A stretch of 64,000 bases of DNA from Membranipora membranacea (GCA_914767715.1 OU612068.1:10788001-10852000), one strand, 5' to 3'. Counted from the first letter of the stretch, positions 21,184 to 35,600 are shown. Notes: generated from the letters alone by a model not told the origin. Numbers and translations: made by a program.

Positions 21184-21202
21184 TTACCTTATATGCCCTG
21201 AG
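21184..21202 (-). repeat. Right terminal inverted repeat of the 14.4-kb insertion
   Basis: Read on the minus strand this is CTCAGGGCATATAAGGTAA, followed on the plus strand by TA (21203-21204) and then satellite in the phase expected from the empty copy at 24055. It pairs with 6795-6813. It lies directly beside the 350-bp repeat zone. Confidence 0.6.
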
Positions 21203-23035
21203 TAGTAAAGGATTCTGCCCAATTATTGGCTAATTTCCCCAGGACCGTACCTATCGATTTTTATCGATTTCTTGCAAAATACCTAGATAGAAAACGCATC
21301 GTTACAGGGAGCTAATATTTTAGATGAGATATAGGGACGTCATTGCAAACCTCAAAACAGAGTTTCAAGCGTTTCTAAGCTAGTAAAGAATTCTACCCAA
21401 TTATTGGCTATTTTCCCCAAGACCGTACCTATCGATTTTTATCGATTTCTTGCAAAATACCTAGATAGAAAACGCATCGTTACAGGGAGCTAATATTTTA
21501 GATGAGATATAGAGACGCCATTGCGAACCTCAAAACAGAGTTTCAAGCGTTTCTAAGCTAGTAAAGAATTCTGCCCAATTATTGGCTAATTTCCCTAGGA
21601 CCGTATTTATCGATTTTTGTCGATTTCTTGCAAAATACCTAGATTAAAAACGCATCGTCACAAGGAGCTAATATTTTAGATGAGATATAGGGACGTCATT
21701 GCGAACTTCAAAACAGAGTTTCAAACGTTTCGAAGCTAGTAAAGAATTCTGCCCAATTATTGGCTATTTTCCCCAGGACCGTACTTATCGATTTTTATCG
21801 ATTTCTTGCAAAATACCTAGATCAAATACGTATCGTCACAGGGAGCTAATATTTTAGATGAGATATAGAGACGCCATTGCGAACCTCAAAACAGAGTTTC
21901 AAGCGATTCTAAGCTAGTAAAGAATTCTGCCCAATTATTGGCTATTTTCCCCAAGACCGTACCTATCGATTTTTGTCGATTTCTTGCAAAATACCTAGAT
22001 CAAATACGCATCGTCACAAGGAGCTAATATTTTAGATGAGATATAGGGACGTCATTGCGAACTTCACAACAGAGTTTCAAACGTTTCTAAGCTAGTAAAG
22101 AATTCTGCCCAATTATTGGCTATTTTCCCCAGAACCCGTACCTATCAATCTTTGTCGATTTCTTGCAAAATACCTAGATCAAAAACGCATAGTCACAGGG
22201 AGCTAATATTTTAGATGAGATATAGGGACGTCATTGCGAACTTTAAAACAGAGTTTCAAACGTTTCTGAGCTAGTAAAGAATTCTGCCCAATTATTGGCT
22301 ATTTTCCCCAGGACCGTACCTATTGATTTTTATCGATTTCTTGCAAAATACCTAGATAGAAAACGCATCGTTACAGGGAGCTAATATTTTAGATGAGATA
22401 TAGAGACGTCATTGGGAACCTCAAAACAGAGTTTCAAGCGTTTCTAAGCTAGTAAAGGATTCTGCCCAATTATTGGCTAATTTCCCCAGGACCGTACCTA
22501 TCGATTTTTGTCGATTTCTTGCAAAATACCTAGATCAAAAACGCATCGTCACAGGGAGCTAATATTTTAGATGAGATATAGGGACGTCATTGCGAAGCTC
22601 AAAACAGAGTTTCAAGCGATTCTAAGCTAGTAAATAATTCTGCCCAATTATTGGCTATTTTCCCCAAGACCGTACCTATCGATTTTTGTCGATTTCTTGC
22701 AAAATACCTAGATCAAATACGCATCGTCACAAGGAGCTAGTATTTTAGATGAGATATAGGGACGTCATTGCGAACTTCACAACAGAGTTTCAAACGTTTC
22801 TAAGCTAGTAAAGAATTCTGCCCAATTATTGGCTATTTTCCCCAGGACCGTACCTATCAATTTTTGTCGATTTCTTGCAAAATACCTAGATCAAAAACGC
22901 ATAGTCACAGGGAGCTAATATTTTAGATGAGATATAGGGACGTCATTGCGAACTTTAAAACAGAGTTTCAAACGTTTCTGAGCTAGTAAAGAATTCTGCC
23001 CAATTATTGGCTATTTTCCCCAGGACCGTACCTAT

Positions 23036-25885
23036 TGATTTTTATCGATTTCTTGCAAAATACCTAGATAGAAAACGCATCGTTACAGGGAGCTAATATT
23101 TTAGATGAGATATAGAGACGCCATTGGGAACCTCAAAACAGAGTTTCAAGCGTTTCTAAGCTAGTAAAGAATTCTGCCCAATTATTGGCTAATTTCCCCA
23201 GGACCGTACCTATCGATTTTTATCGATTTCTTGCAAAATACCTAGATAGAAAACGCATCGTTACAGGGAGCTGATATTTTAGATGAGATATAGAGACGCC
23301 ATTGCGAACCTCAAAACAGAGTTTCAAGCGTTTCTAAGCTAGTAAAGAATTCTGCCCAATTATTGGCTAATTTCCCCAGGACCGTACCTATCGATTTTTG
23401 TCGATTTCTTTCAAAATACCTAGATCAAAAACGCATCGTCACAGGGAGCTAATATTTTAGATGAGATATAGGGACGTTTTTGCGATCTTCAAAACAGAGT
23501 TTCAAGCGTTTCTAAGCCAGTAAAGAATTCTGCCCAATTATTGGCTATTTTCCCCAAGACCGTACCTATCGATTTTTGTTGATTTCTTGCAAAATACCTA
23601 GATCAAATACGCATCGTCACAAGGAGCTAATATTTTAGATGAGATATAGGGACGTCATTGCGAACTTCACAACAGAGTTTCAAACGTTTCTAAGCTAGTA
23701 AAGAATTCTGCCCAATTATTGGCTATTTTCCCCAGGACCCGTACCTATCAATTTTTGTCGATTTCTTGCAAAATACCTAGATCAAAAACGCATAGTCACA
23801 AGGAGCTAATATTTTAGATGAGATATAGGGACGCCATTGGGAACCTCAAAACAGAGTTTCAAACGTTTCTGAGCTAGTAAAGAATTCTGCCCAATTATTG
23901 GCTGTTTTCCCCAGGACCGTACCTATCGATTTTTATCGATTTCTTGCAAAATACCTAGATAGAAAACGAATCGTTACAGGGAGCTAATATTTTAGATGAG
24001 ATATAGAGACGTCATTGGGAACCTCAAAACAGAGTTTCAAGCGTTTCTAAGCTAGTAAAGGATTCTGCCCAATTATTGGCTAATTTCCCCAGGACCGTAC
24101 CTATCGATTTTTATCGATTTCTTGCAAAATACCTAGATAGAAAACGCATCGTTACAGGGAGCTAATATTTTAGATGAGATATAGGGACGTCATTGCAAAC
24201 CTCAAAACAGAGTTTCAAGCGTTTCTAAGCTAGTAAAGAATTCTACCCAATTATTGGCTATTTTCCCCAAGACCGTACCTATCGATTTTTATCGATTTCT
24301 TGCAAAATACCTAGATAGAAAACGCATCGTTACAGGGAGCTAATATTTTAGATGAGATATAGAGACGCCATTGCGAACCTCAAAACAGAGTTTCAAGCGT
24401 TTCTAAGCTAGTAAAGAATTCTGCCCAATTATTGGCTAATTTCCCTAGGACCGTATTTATCGATTTTTGTCGATTTCTTGCAAAATACCTAGATTAAAAA
24501 CGCATCGTCACAAGGAGCTAATATTTTAGATGAGATATAGGGACGTCATTGCGAACTTCAAAACAGAGTTTCAAACGTTTCGAAGCTAGTAAAGAATTCT
24601 GCCCAATTATTGGCTATTTTCCCCAGGACCGTACTTATCGATTTTTATCGATTTCTTGCAAAATACCTAGATCAAATACGTATCGTCACAGGGAGCTAAT
24701 ATTTTAGATGAGATATAGAGACGCCATTGCGAACCTCAAAACAGAGTTTCAAGCGATTCTAAGCTAGTAAAGAATTCTGCCCAATTATTGGCTATTTTCC
24801 CCAAGACCGTACCTATCGATTTTTGTCGATTTCTTGCAAAATACCTAGATCAAATACGCATCGTCACAAGGAGCTAATATTTTAGATGAGATATAGGGAC
24901 GTCATTGCGAACTTCACAACAGAGTTTCAAACGTTTCTAAGCTAGTAAAGAATTCTGCCCAATTATTGGCTATTTTCCCCAGAACCCGTACCTATCAATC
25001 TTTGTCGATTTCTTGCAAAATACCTAGATCAAAAACGCATAGTCACAGGGAGCTAATATTTTAGATGAGATATAGGGACGTCATTGCGAACTTTAAAACA
25101 GAGTTTCAAACGTTTCTGAGCTAGTAAAGAATTCTGCCCAATTATTGGCTATTTTCCCCAGGACCGTACCTATTGATTTTTATCGATTTCTTGCAAAATA
25201 CCTAGATAGAAAACGCATCGTTACAGGGAGCTAATATTTTAGATGAGATATAGAGACGTCATTGGGAACCTCAAAACAGAGTTTCAAGCGTTTCTAAGCT
25301 AGTAAAGGATTCTGCCCAATTATTGGCTAATTTCCCCAGGACCGTACCTATCGATTTTTGTCGATTTCTTGCAAAATACCTAGATCAAAAACGCATCGTC
25401 ACAGGGAGCTAATATTTTAGATGAGATATAGGGACGTCATTGCGAAGCTCAAAACAGAGTTTCAAGCGATTCTAAGCTAGTAAATAATTCTGCCCAATTA
25501 TTGGCTATTTTCCCCAAGACCGTACCTATCGATTTTTGTCGATTTCTTGCAAAATACCTAGATCAAATACGCATCGTCACAAGGAGCTAGTATTTTAGAT
25601 GAGATATAGGGACGTCATTGCGAACTTCACAACAGAGTTTCAAACGTTTCTAAGCTAGTAAAGAATTCTGCCCAATTATTGGCTATTTTCCCCAGGACCG
25701 TACCTATCAATTTTTGTCGATTTCTTGCAAAATACCTAGATCAAAAACGCATAGTCACAGGGAGCTAATATTTTAGATGAGATATAGGGACGTCATTGCG
25801 AACTTTAAAACAGAGTTTCAAACGTTTCTGAGCTAGTAAAGAATTCTGCCCAATTATTGGCTATTTTCCCCAGGACCGTACCTAT
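23036..25885 (+). repeat. Uninterrupted 16-mer (2850-bp) block carrying the empty insertion site
   Basis: Right copy of a tandem 2850-bp duplication. Its partner is 5776-6794 joined to 21203-23035. Rare variants are shared at the expected offsets (CGTATCGTCACA near 21829/24679; AGAACCCGTACC with TATCAATCTTTG near 22132/24982). Identity runs on to about 26070. The intact junction AAGCTAGTAAAGG spans 24050-24062. Confidence 0.88.
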
Positions 25886-28810
25886 TGATTTTTATCGATT
25901 TCTTGCAAAATACCTAGATAGAAAACGCATCGTTACAGGGAGCTAATATTTTAGATGAGATATAGAGACGCCATTGGGAACCTCAAAACAGAGTTTCAAG
26001 CGTTTCTAAGCTAGTAAAGAATTCTGCCCAATTATTGGCTAATTTCCCCAGGACCGTACCTATCGATTTTTGTCGATTTCTTGCAAAATACCTAGATCAA
26101 AAACGCATCGTCACAGGGAGCTAATATTTTAGATGAGATATAGGGACGTCATTGCGAACCTCAAAACAGAGTTTCAAGCGTTTCTAAGCTAGTAAAGAAT
26201 TCTACCCAATTATTGGCTATTTTCCCTAAGACCGTACCTATCGATTTTTATCGATTTCTTGCAAAATACCTAGATAGAAAACGCATCGTTACAGGGAGCT
26301 AATATTTTAGATGAGATATAGAGACGCCATTGCGAACCTGAAACAGAGTTTCAAGCGTTTCTAAGCTAGTAAAGAATTCTGCCCAATTATTGGCTAATTT
26401 CCCTAGGACCGTATTTATCGATTTTTGTCGATTTCTTGCAAAATACCTAGATAGAAAACGCATCGTCACAGGGAGCTAATATTTTAGATGAGATATAGAG
26501 ACGTCATTGGGAACCTCAAAACAGAGTTTCAAGCGTTTCTAAGCTAGTAAAGAATTCTGCCCAATTATTGGCTAATTTCCCCAGGACCGTACTTTTCGAT
26601 TTTTATCGATTTCTTGCAAAAAACCTAGATAGAAAACGCATCGTTACAGGGAGCTAATAATTTAGATGAGATATAGAGACGTCATTGGGAACCTCAAAAC
26701 AGAGTTTCAAGCGTTTCTAAGCTAGTAAAGAATTCTGCCCAATTATTGGCTAATTTCCCCAGGACCGTACCTATCGATTTTTGTCGATTTCTTTCAAAAT
26801 ACCTAGATCAAAAACGCATCGTCACAGGGAGCTAATATTTTAGATGAGATATAGGGACGTTTTTGCGATCTTCAAAACAGAGTTTCAAACGTTTCTAAGC
26901 TAGTAAAGAATTCTACCCAATTATTGGCTATTTTCCCCAAGACCGTACCTATCGATTTTTATCGATTTCTTGCAAAATACCTAGATAGAAAACGCATCGT
27001 TACAGGGAGCTAATATTTTAGATGAGATATAGAGACGCTATTGCGAACCTCAAAACAGAGTTTCAAGCGTTTCTAAGCTAGTAAAGAATTCTGCCCAATT
27101 ATTGGCTATTTTCCCCAGGACCGTACCTGTCGATTTTTATCGATTTCTTGCAAAATACCTAGATAGAAAACACATCGTTTTAGGGAGCTAATATTTTAGA
27201 TGAGATATAGAGACGTCATTGGGAACCTCAAAACAGAGTTTCAAGCGTTTCTAAGCTAGTAATGAATTCTGCCCAATTATTGGCTAATTTCCCCAGGACC
27301 GTACCTATCGATTTTTGTCGATTTCTTGCAAAATACCTAGACCAAAAACGCATCGTCACAGGGAGCTAATATTTTAGATGAGATATAGGGACGTCATTGC
27401 GAACCTCAAAACAGAGTTTCAAGCATTTCTAAGCTAGTAAAGAATTCTGCCCAATTATTGGCTAATTTCCCTAGGACCGTACCTATCGATTTTTGTCCAT
27501 CTCTTGCAAAATACCTAGATCAAAAACGCATCGTCACAAGGAGCTAATATTTTTGATGAGATATAGGGACGTCATTGCGAACTTCACAACAGAGTTTCAA
27601 ACGTTTCTAAGCTAGTAAAGAATTCTGCCCAATTATTGGCTATTTTCCCCAGGACTGTACCTATAAATTTTTGTCGATTTCTTGCAAAATACCTAGATCA
27701 AAAACGCATCGTCACAGGGAGCTAATATTTCAGATGAGATATAGGGACGTCATTGCGAACTTCAAAACAGAGTTTCAAACGTTTCGAAGCTAGTAAAGAA
27801 TTCTGCCCAATTATTGGCTATTTTCCCCAGGACCGTACTTATCGATTTTTATCGATTTCTTGCAAAATACCTAGATCAAATACGCATCGTCACAGGGAGC
27901 TAATATTTTAGATGAGATATAGGGACGTCATTGCGAAGCTCAAAACAGATTTTCAAGCGATTCTAAGCTAGTAAAGAATTCTGCCCAATTATTGGCTATT
28001 TTCCCCAAGACCGTACTTATCGATTTTTGTCGATTTCTTGCAAAATACCTAGATCAAAAACGCATCGTCACAGGGAGCTAATATTTTAGACGAGATATAG
28101 AGACGCCATTGCGAACCTCAAAACAGAGTTTCAAGCATTTCTAAGCTAGTAAAGAATTCTGCCCAATTATTGGCTAATTTCCCCAGGACCGTACCTATCG
28201 ATTTTTGTCGATTTCTTGCAAAATACCTAGATCAAAAACGCATCGTCACAAGGAGCTAATATTTTAGATGAGACATAGGGACGTCATTGCAAACTTCAAA
28301 ACAGAGTTTCAAAGATTTCTGAGCTAGTAAAGAATTCTGCCCAATTATTGGCTATTTTCCCCAGGACCGTACCTATCGATTTTTATCGATTTCTTGCAAA
28401 ATACCTAGATAGAAAACGCATCGTTACATGGAGCTAATATTTTAGATGAGATATAGAGACGTCATTGGGAACCTCAAAACAGAGTTTCAAGCGTTTCTAA
28501 GCTAGTAAAGAATTCTGCCCAATTATTGGCTAATTTCCCCAGGACCGTACCTATCGATTTTTGTCGATTTCTTGCAAAATACCTAGACCAAAAACGCATC
28601 GTCACAGGGAGCTAATATTTTAGATGAGATATAGGGACGTCATTGCGAACCTCAAAACAGAGTTTCAAGCGTTTCTAAGCTAGTAAAGAATTCTACCCAA
28701 TTATTGGCTATTTTCCCCAAGACCGTACCTATCGATTTTTATCGATTTCTTGCAAAATACCTAGATAGAAAACGCATCGTTACAGGGAGCTAATATTTTA
28801 GATGAGATAT

Positions 28811-31800
28811 AGAGACGCTATTGCGAACCTCAAAACAGAGTTTCAAGCGTTTCTAAGCTAGTAAAGAATTCTGCCCAATTATTGGCTATTTTCCCCAGGA
28901 CCGTACCTATCGATTTTTATCGATTTCTTGCAAAATACCTAGATAGAAAACGCATCGTTACAGGGAGCTAATATTTTAGATGAGATATAGAGACGTCATT
29001 GGAAACCTCAAAACAGAGTTTCAACCGTTTCTAAGCTAGTAAAGAATTCTGCCCAATTATTGGCTAATTTCCCCAGGACCGTACCTGTCGATTTTTGTCG
29101 ATTTCTTGCAAAATACCTAGATCAAAAACGCATTGTCACAGGGAGCTACTATTTTAGATGAGATATAGAGACGTCATTGCGAACTTCAAAACAGAGTTTC
29201 AAACGTTTCTAAGCTAGTAAAGAACTCTGCCCAATTATTGGCTAATTTCCCCAGGACCGTACCTATCGATTATTGTCAATTTCTATCAAAATACCTAGAT
29301 CAAAAACGCATCGTTACAGGGAGCTAATATTTTAGATGAGATATAGAGACGCCATTGCGAACCTCAAAACAGAGTTTCAAGCGTTTCTAAGCTAGTAAAG
29401 AATTCTGCCCAATTATTGGCTAATTTCCCTAGGACCGTATTTATCGATTTTTGTCGATTTCTTGCAAAATACCTAGATAGAAAACGCATCGTTACAGGGA
29501 GCTAATATTTTAGATGAGATATAGAGACGCTATTGCGAACCTCAAAACAGAGTTTCAAGCGTTTCTAAGCTAGTAAAGAATTCTGCCCAATTATTGGCTA
29601 TTTTCCCCAGGACCGTACCTGTCGATTTTTATCGATTTCTTGCAAAATACCTAGATAGAAAACGCATCGTTTTAGGGAGCTAATATTTTAGATGAGATAT
29701 AGAGACGTCATTGGGAACCTCAAAACAGAGTTTCAAGCGTTTCTAAGCTAGTAAAGAATTCTGCCCAATTATTGGCTAAATTCCCCAGGACAGTACCTAT
29801 CGATTTTGTCGATTTCTTGCAAAATACCTAGATCAAAAACGCATCGTCACAGGGAGCTAATATTTTAGATGAGATATAGGGACGTCATTGCGAAGCTCAA
29901 AACAGATTTTCAAGCGATTCTAAGCTAGTAAAGAATTCTGCCCAATTATTGGCTATTTTCCCCAAGACCGTACTTATCGATTTTTGTCGATTTCTTGCAA
30001 AATACCTAGATCAAAAACGCATCGTCACAGGGAGCTAATATTTTAGACGAGATATAGAGACGCCATTGCGAACCTCAAAACAGAGTTTCAAGCATTTCTA
30101 AGCTAGTAAAGAATTCTGCCCAATTATTGGCTAATTTCCCCAGGACCGTACCTATCGATTTTTGTCGATTTCTTGCAAAATACCTAGATCAAAAACGCAT
30201 CGTCACAAGGAGCTAATATTTTAGATGAGACATAGGGACGTCATTGCAAACTTCAAAACAGAGTTTCAAAGATTTCTGAGCTAGTAAAGAATTCTGCCCA
30301 ATTATTGGCTATTTTCCCCAGGACCGTACCTATCGATTTTTATCGATTTCTTGCAAAATACCTAGATAGAAAACGCATCGTTACATGGAGCTAATATTTT
30401 AGATGAGATATAGAGACGTCATTGGGAACCTCAAAACAGAGTTTCAAGCGTTTCTAAGCTAGTAAAGAATTCTGCCCAATTATTGGCTAATTTCCCCAGG
30501 ACCGTACCTATCGATTTTTGTCGATTTCTTGCAAAATACCTAGACCAAAAACGCATCGTCACAGGGAGCTAATATTTTAGATGAGATATAGGGACGTCAT
30601 TGCGAACCTCAAAACAGAGTTTCAAGCGTTTCTAAGCTAGTAAAGAATTCTACCCAATTATTGGCTATTTTCCCCAAGACCGTACCTATCGATTTTTATA
30701 GATTTCTTGCAAAACACCTAGATAGAAAACGCATCGTTACAGGGAGCTAATATTTTAGATGAGATATAGAGACGCCATTGCTAACCTCAAAACAGAGTTT
30801 CAAGCATTTCTAAGCTAGTAAAGAATTCTGCCCAATTATTGGCTAATTTCCCTAGGACCGTACCTATCGATTTTTGTCCATCTCTTGCAAAATACCTAGA
30901 TCAAAAACGCATCGTCACAAGGAGCTAATATTTTTGATGAGATATAGGGACGTCATTGCGAACTTCACAACAGAGTTTCAAACGTTTCTAAGCTAGTAAA
31001 GAATTCTGCCCAATTATTGGCTATTTTCCCCAGGACTGTACCTATAAATCTTTGTCGATTTCTTGCAAAATACCTAGATCAAAAACGCATCGTCACAGGG
31101 AGCTAATATTTTAGATGAGATATAGGGACGTCATTGCGAACTTCAAAACAGAGTTTCAAACGTTTCGAAGCTAGTAAAGAATTCTGCCCAATTATTGGCT
31201 ATTTTCCCCAGGACCGTACTTATCGATTTTTATCGATTTCTTGCAAAATACCTAGATCAAATACGCATCGTCACAGGGAGCTAATATTTTAGATGAGATA
31301 TAGGGACGTCATTGCGAACTTCACAACAGAGTTTCAAACGTTTCTAGGCTAGTAGAGAATTCTGCCCAATTATTGGCTATTTTCCCCAGGACCGTACCTA
31401 TCAATTTTTGTCGATTTCTTGCAAAATACCTAGATCAAAAACGCATAGTCACAGGGAGCTAATATTTTAGATGAGATATAGGGACGTCATTGCGAACTTC
31501 AAAACAGAGTTTCAAACGTTTCTAAGCTAGTAAAGAATTCTGCCCAATTATTGGCTATTTTCCCCAGGACCGTACCTATCGATTTTTATCGATTTCTTGC
31601 AAAATACCTAGATAGAAAACGCATCGTTACAGGGAGCTAATATTTTAGATGAGATATAGAGACGTCATTGGGAACCTCAAAACAGAGTTTCAAGCGTTTC
31701 TAAGCTAGTAAAGAATTCTGCCCAATTATTGGCTAATTTCCCCAGGACCGTACCTATCGATTTTTGTCGATTTCTTGCAAAATACCTTGATCAAAAACGC

Positions 31801-32640
31801 ATCATCACAGGGAGCTAATATTTTAGATGAGATATAGGGACGTCATTGCGAACCTCAAAACAGAGTTTCAAGCGTTTCTAAGCTAGTAAAGAATTCTACC
31901 CAATTATTGGCTATTTTCCCCAAGACCGTACCTATCGATTTTTATCGATTTCTTGCAAAATACCTAGATAGAAAACGCATCGTTACAGGGAGCTAATATT
32001 TTAGATGAGATATAGAGACGCTATTGCGAACCTCAAAACAGAGTTTCAAGCGTTTCTAAGCTAGTAAAGAATTCTGCCCAATTATTGGCTATTTTCCCCA
32101 GGACCGTACCTATCGATTTTTATCGATTTCTTGCAAAATACCTAGATAGAAAACGCATCGTTACAGGGAGCTAATATTTTAGATGAGATATAGAGACGTC
32201 ATTGGGAACCTCAAAACAGAGTTTCAACCGTTTCTAAGCTAGTAAAGAATTCTGCCCAATTATTGGCTAATTTCCCCAGGACCGTACCTGTCGATTTTTG
32301 TCGATTTCTTGCAAAATACCTAGATCAAAAACGCATTGTCACAGGGAGCTACTATTTTAGATGAGATATAGAGACGTCATTGCGAACTTCAAAACAGAGT
32401 TTCAAACGTTTCTAAGCTAGTAAAGAACTCTGCCCAATTATTGGCTAATTTCCCCAGGACCGTACCTATCGATTATTGTCAATTTCTATCAAAATACCTA
32501 GATCAAAAACGCATCGTTACAGGGAGCTAATATTTTAGATGAGATATAGAGACGCCATTGCGAACCTCAAAACAGAGTTTCAAGCGTTTCTAAGCTAGTA
32601 AAGAATTCTGCCCAATTATTGGCTAATTTCCCTAGGACCG
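28811..32640 (+). repeat. 18-mer (about 3203-bp) higher-order repeat copies
   Basis: A run including ATAGAGACGCTATTGCG and the rare GATTATTGTCAATTTCTATC monomer appears near 28811/29268 and again near 32014/32471, offset 3203. An overlapping 11-mer relation (offset 1957) is marked by TTTTAGACGAGATATAG near 28085/30042. The exact edges of the blocks were not resolved by eye. Confidence 0.65.
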
Positions 32641-35600
32641 TATTTATCGATTTTTGTCGATTTCTTGCAAAATACCTAGATTAAAAACGCATCGTCACAA
32701 GGAGCTAATATTTTTGATGAGATATAGGGACGTCATTGCGAACTTCACAACAGAGTTTCAAACGTTTCGAAGCTAGTAAAGAATTCTGCCCAATTATTGG
32801 CTATTTTCCCCAGGACCGTACTTTTCGATTTTTATCGATTTCTTTCAAAAAACCTAGATAGAAAACGCATCGTTACAGGGAGCTAATATTTTAGATGAGA
32901 AATAGAGACGTCATTGGGAACCTCAAAACAGAGTTTCAAGCGTTTCTAAGCTAGTAAAGAATTCTGCCCAATTATTGGCTAATTTCCCCAGGACCGTACC
33001 TATCGATTTTTGTCGATTTCTTTCAAAATACCAAGATCAAAAACGCATCGTCACAGGGAGCTAATATTTTAGATGAGATATAGGGACGTTTTTGCGATCT
33101 TCAAAACAGAGTTTCAAGCGTTTCTAAGCCAGTAAAGAATTCTGCCCAATTATTGGCTATTTTCCCCAAGACCGTACCTATCGATTTTTGTTGATTTCTT
33201 GCAAAATACCTAGATCAAATACGCATCGTCACAAGGAGCTAATATTTTAGATGAGATATAGGGACGTCATTGCGAACTTCACAACAGAGTTTCAAACGTT
33301 TCTAAGCTAGTAAAGAATTCTGCCCAATTATTGGCTATTTTCCCCAGGACCCGTACCTATCAATTTTTGTCGATTTCTTGCAAAATACCTAGATCAAAAA
33401 CGCATAGTCACAGGGAGCTAATATTTTAGATGAGATATAGGGACGTCATTGCGAACTTTAAAACAGAGTTTCAAACGTTTCTGAGCTAGTAAAGAATTCT
33501 GCCCAATTATTGGCTATTTTCCCCAGGACCGTACCTATTGATTTTTATCGATTTCTTGCAAAATACCTAGATAGAAAACGAATCGTTACAGGGAGCTAAT
33601 ATTTTAGATGAGATATAGAGACGCCATTGCGAACCTCAAAACAGAGTTTCAAGCGTTTCTAAGCTAGTAAAGAATTCTGCCCAATTATTGGCTAATTTCC
33701 CTAGGACCGTATTTATCGATTTTTGTCGATTTCTTGCAAATTACCTAGATTAAAAACGCATCGTCACAAGGAGCTAATATTTTTGATGAGATATAGGGAC
33801 GTCATTGCGAACTTCACAACAGAGTTTTAAACGTTTCGAAGCTAGTAAAGAATTCTGCCCAATTATTGGCTATTTTCCCCAGGACCGTACTTTTCGATTT
33901 TAATCGATTTCTTCCAAAAAACCTAGATAGAAAACGCATCGTTACAGGGAGCTAATATTTTAGATGAGATATAGAGACGTCATTGGGAACCTCAAAACAG
34001 AGTTTCAAGCGTTTCTAAGCTAGTAAAGAATTCTGCCCAATTATTGGCTAATTTCCCCAGGACCGTACCTATCGATTTTTGTCGATTTCTTTCAAAATAC
34101 CTAGATCAAAAACGCATCGTCACAGGGAGCTAATATTTTAGATGAGATATAGGGACATTTTTGCGATCTTCAAAACAGAGTTTCAAACGTTTCTAAGCTA
34201 GTAAAGAATTCTGCACAATTATTGGCTATTTTCCCCAGGACCGTACCTGTCGATTTTTATCGATTTCTTGCAAAATACCTAGATAGAAAACGCATCGTTA
34301 CAGGGAGCTAATATTTTAGATGAGATATAGAGACGCCATTGCGAACCTCAAAACAGAGTTTCAAGCGTTTCTAAGCTAGTAAATAATTCTGCCCAATTAT
34401 TGGCTAATTTCCCTAGGACCGTATTTATCGATTTTTGTCGATTTCTTGCAAATTACCTAGATTAAAAACGCATCGTCACAAGGAGCTAATATTTTAGATG
34501 AGATATAGGGACGTCATTGCGAACTTCAAAACAGAGTTTCAAACGTTTCGAAGCTAGTAAAGAATTCTGCCCAATTATTGGCTATTTTCCCCAGGACCGT
34601 ACTTATCGATTTTTATCGATTTCTTGCAAAATACCTAGATCAAATACGCATCGTCACAGGGAGCTAATATTTTAGATGAGATATAGAGACGCCATTGCGA
34701 ACCTCAAAACAGAGTTTCAAGCGTTTCTAAGCTAGTAAAGAATTCTGCCCAATTACTGGCTATTTTCCCCAGGACCGTACCTATCGATTTTTGTCGATTT
34801 CTTGCAAAATACCTAGATCAAAAACGCATCGTCACAGGGAGCTAATATTTTAGATGAGATATAGGGACGTTTTTGCGATCTTCAAAACAGAGTTTCAAAC
34901 GTTTCTAAGCTAGTAAAGAATTCTGCCCAATTATTGGCTATTTTCCCCAGGACCGTACCTGTCGATTTTTATCGATTTCTTGCAAAATCCCTAGATAGAA
35001 AACGCATCGTTACAGGGAGCTAATATTTTAGATGAGATATAGAGACGTCATTGGGAACCTCCAAACAGAGTTTCAAGCGTTTCTAAGCTAGTAAAGAATT
35101 CTGCCCAATTATTGGCTAAATTCCCAAGGACCGTACCTATCGATTTTGTCGATTTCTTGCAAAATACCTAGATCAAAAACGCATCGTCACAGGGAGCTAA
35201 TATTTTAGATGAGATATAGGGACGTCATTGCGAACCTCAAAACAGAGTTTCAAGCGTTTCTAAGCTAGTAAAGAATTCTACCCAATTATTGGCTATTTTC
35301 CCCAAGACCGTACCTATTGATTTTTATAGATTTCTTGCAAAATACCTAGATAGAAAACGCATCGTTACAGGGAGCTAATATTTTAGATGAGATATAGAGA
35401 CGCCATTGCGAACCTCAAAACAGAGTTTCAAGCGTTTCTAAGCTAGTAAAGAATTCTGCCCAATTATTGGCTAATTTCCCTAGGACCGTATTTATCGATT
35501 TTTGTCGATTTCTTGCAAAATACCTAGATTAAAAACGCATCGTCACAAGCAGCTAATATTTTTGATGAGATATAGGGACGTCATTGCGAACTTCACAACA

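Larger units (their letters stand above)
6795..21202. mobile_element. 14.4-kb TA-flanked insertion with terminal inverted repeats (putative giant non-autonomous DNA transposon)
   Basis: Non-satellite DNA of 14408 bp inserted in mid-monomer. The left boundary reads AAGCTA then CTCCAGGG. The right boundary reads CCCTGAG then TAGTAAAGG. The uninterrupted satellite at 24045-24065 reads AAGCTAGTAAAGG, so only TA is duplicated. The ends form imperfect 19-bp inverted repeats. TA duplication with short TIRs fits Tc1/mariner/IS630-type elements as a class, but 14 kb is very long for that group and I see no DDE/D transposase ORF on either strand. The interior holds a possible exon chain, a separate MITE, SINE heads and a tandem-repeat zone, so it is composite. 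Alternatives are a captured host segment mobilised by an outside transposase, or a much older insertion beside which an empty allele was recombined. Confidence 0.65.

Noticed and set aside
21203-26070. The 2850-bp duplication as pure assembly error
   Set aside because: Not excluded, but the island interrupts only one copy and with a precise TA duplication, which a simple mis-assembly would not create. Long reads would decide.
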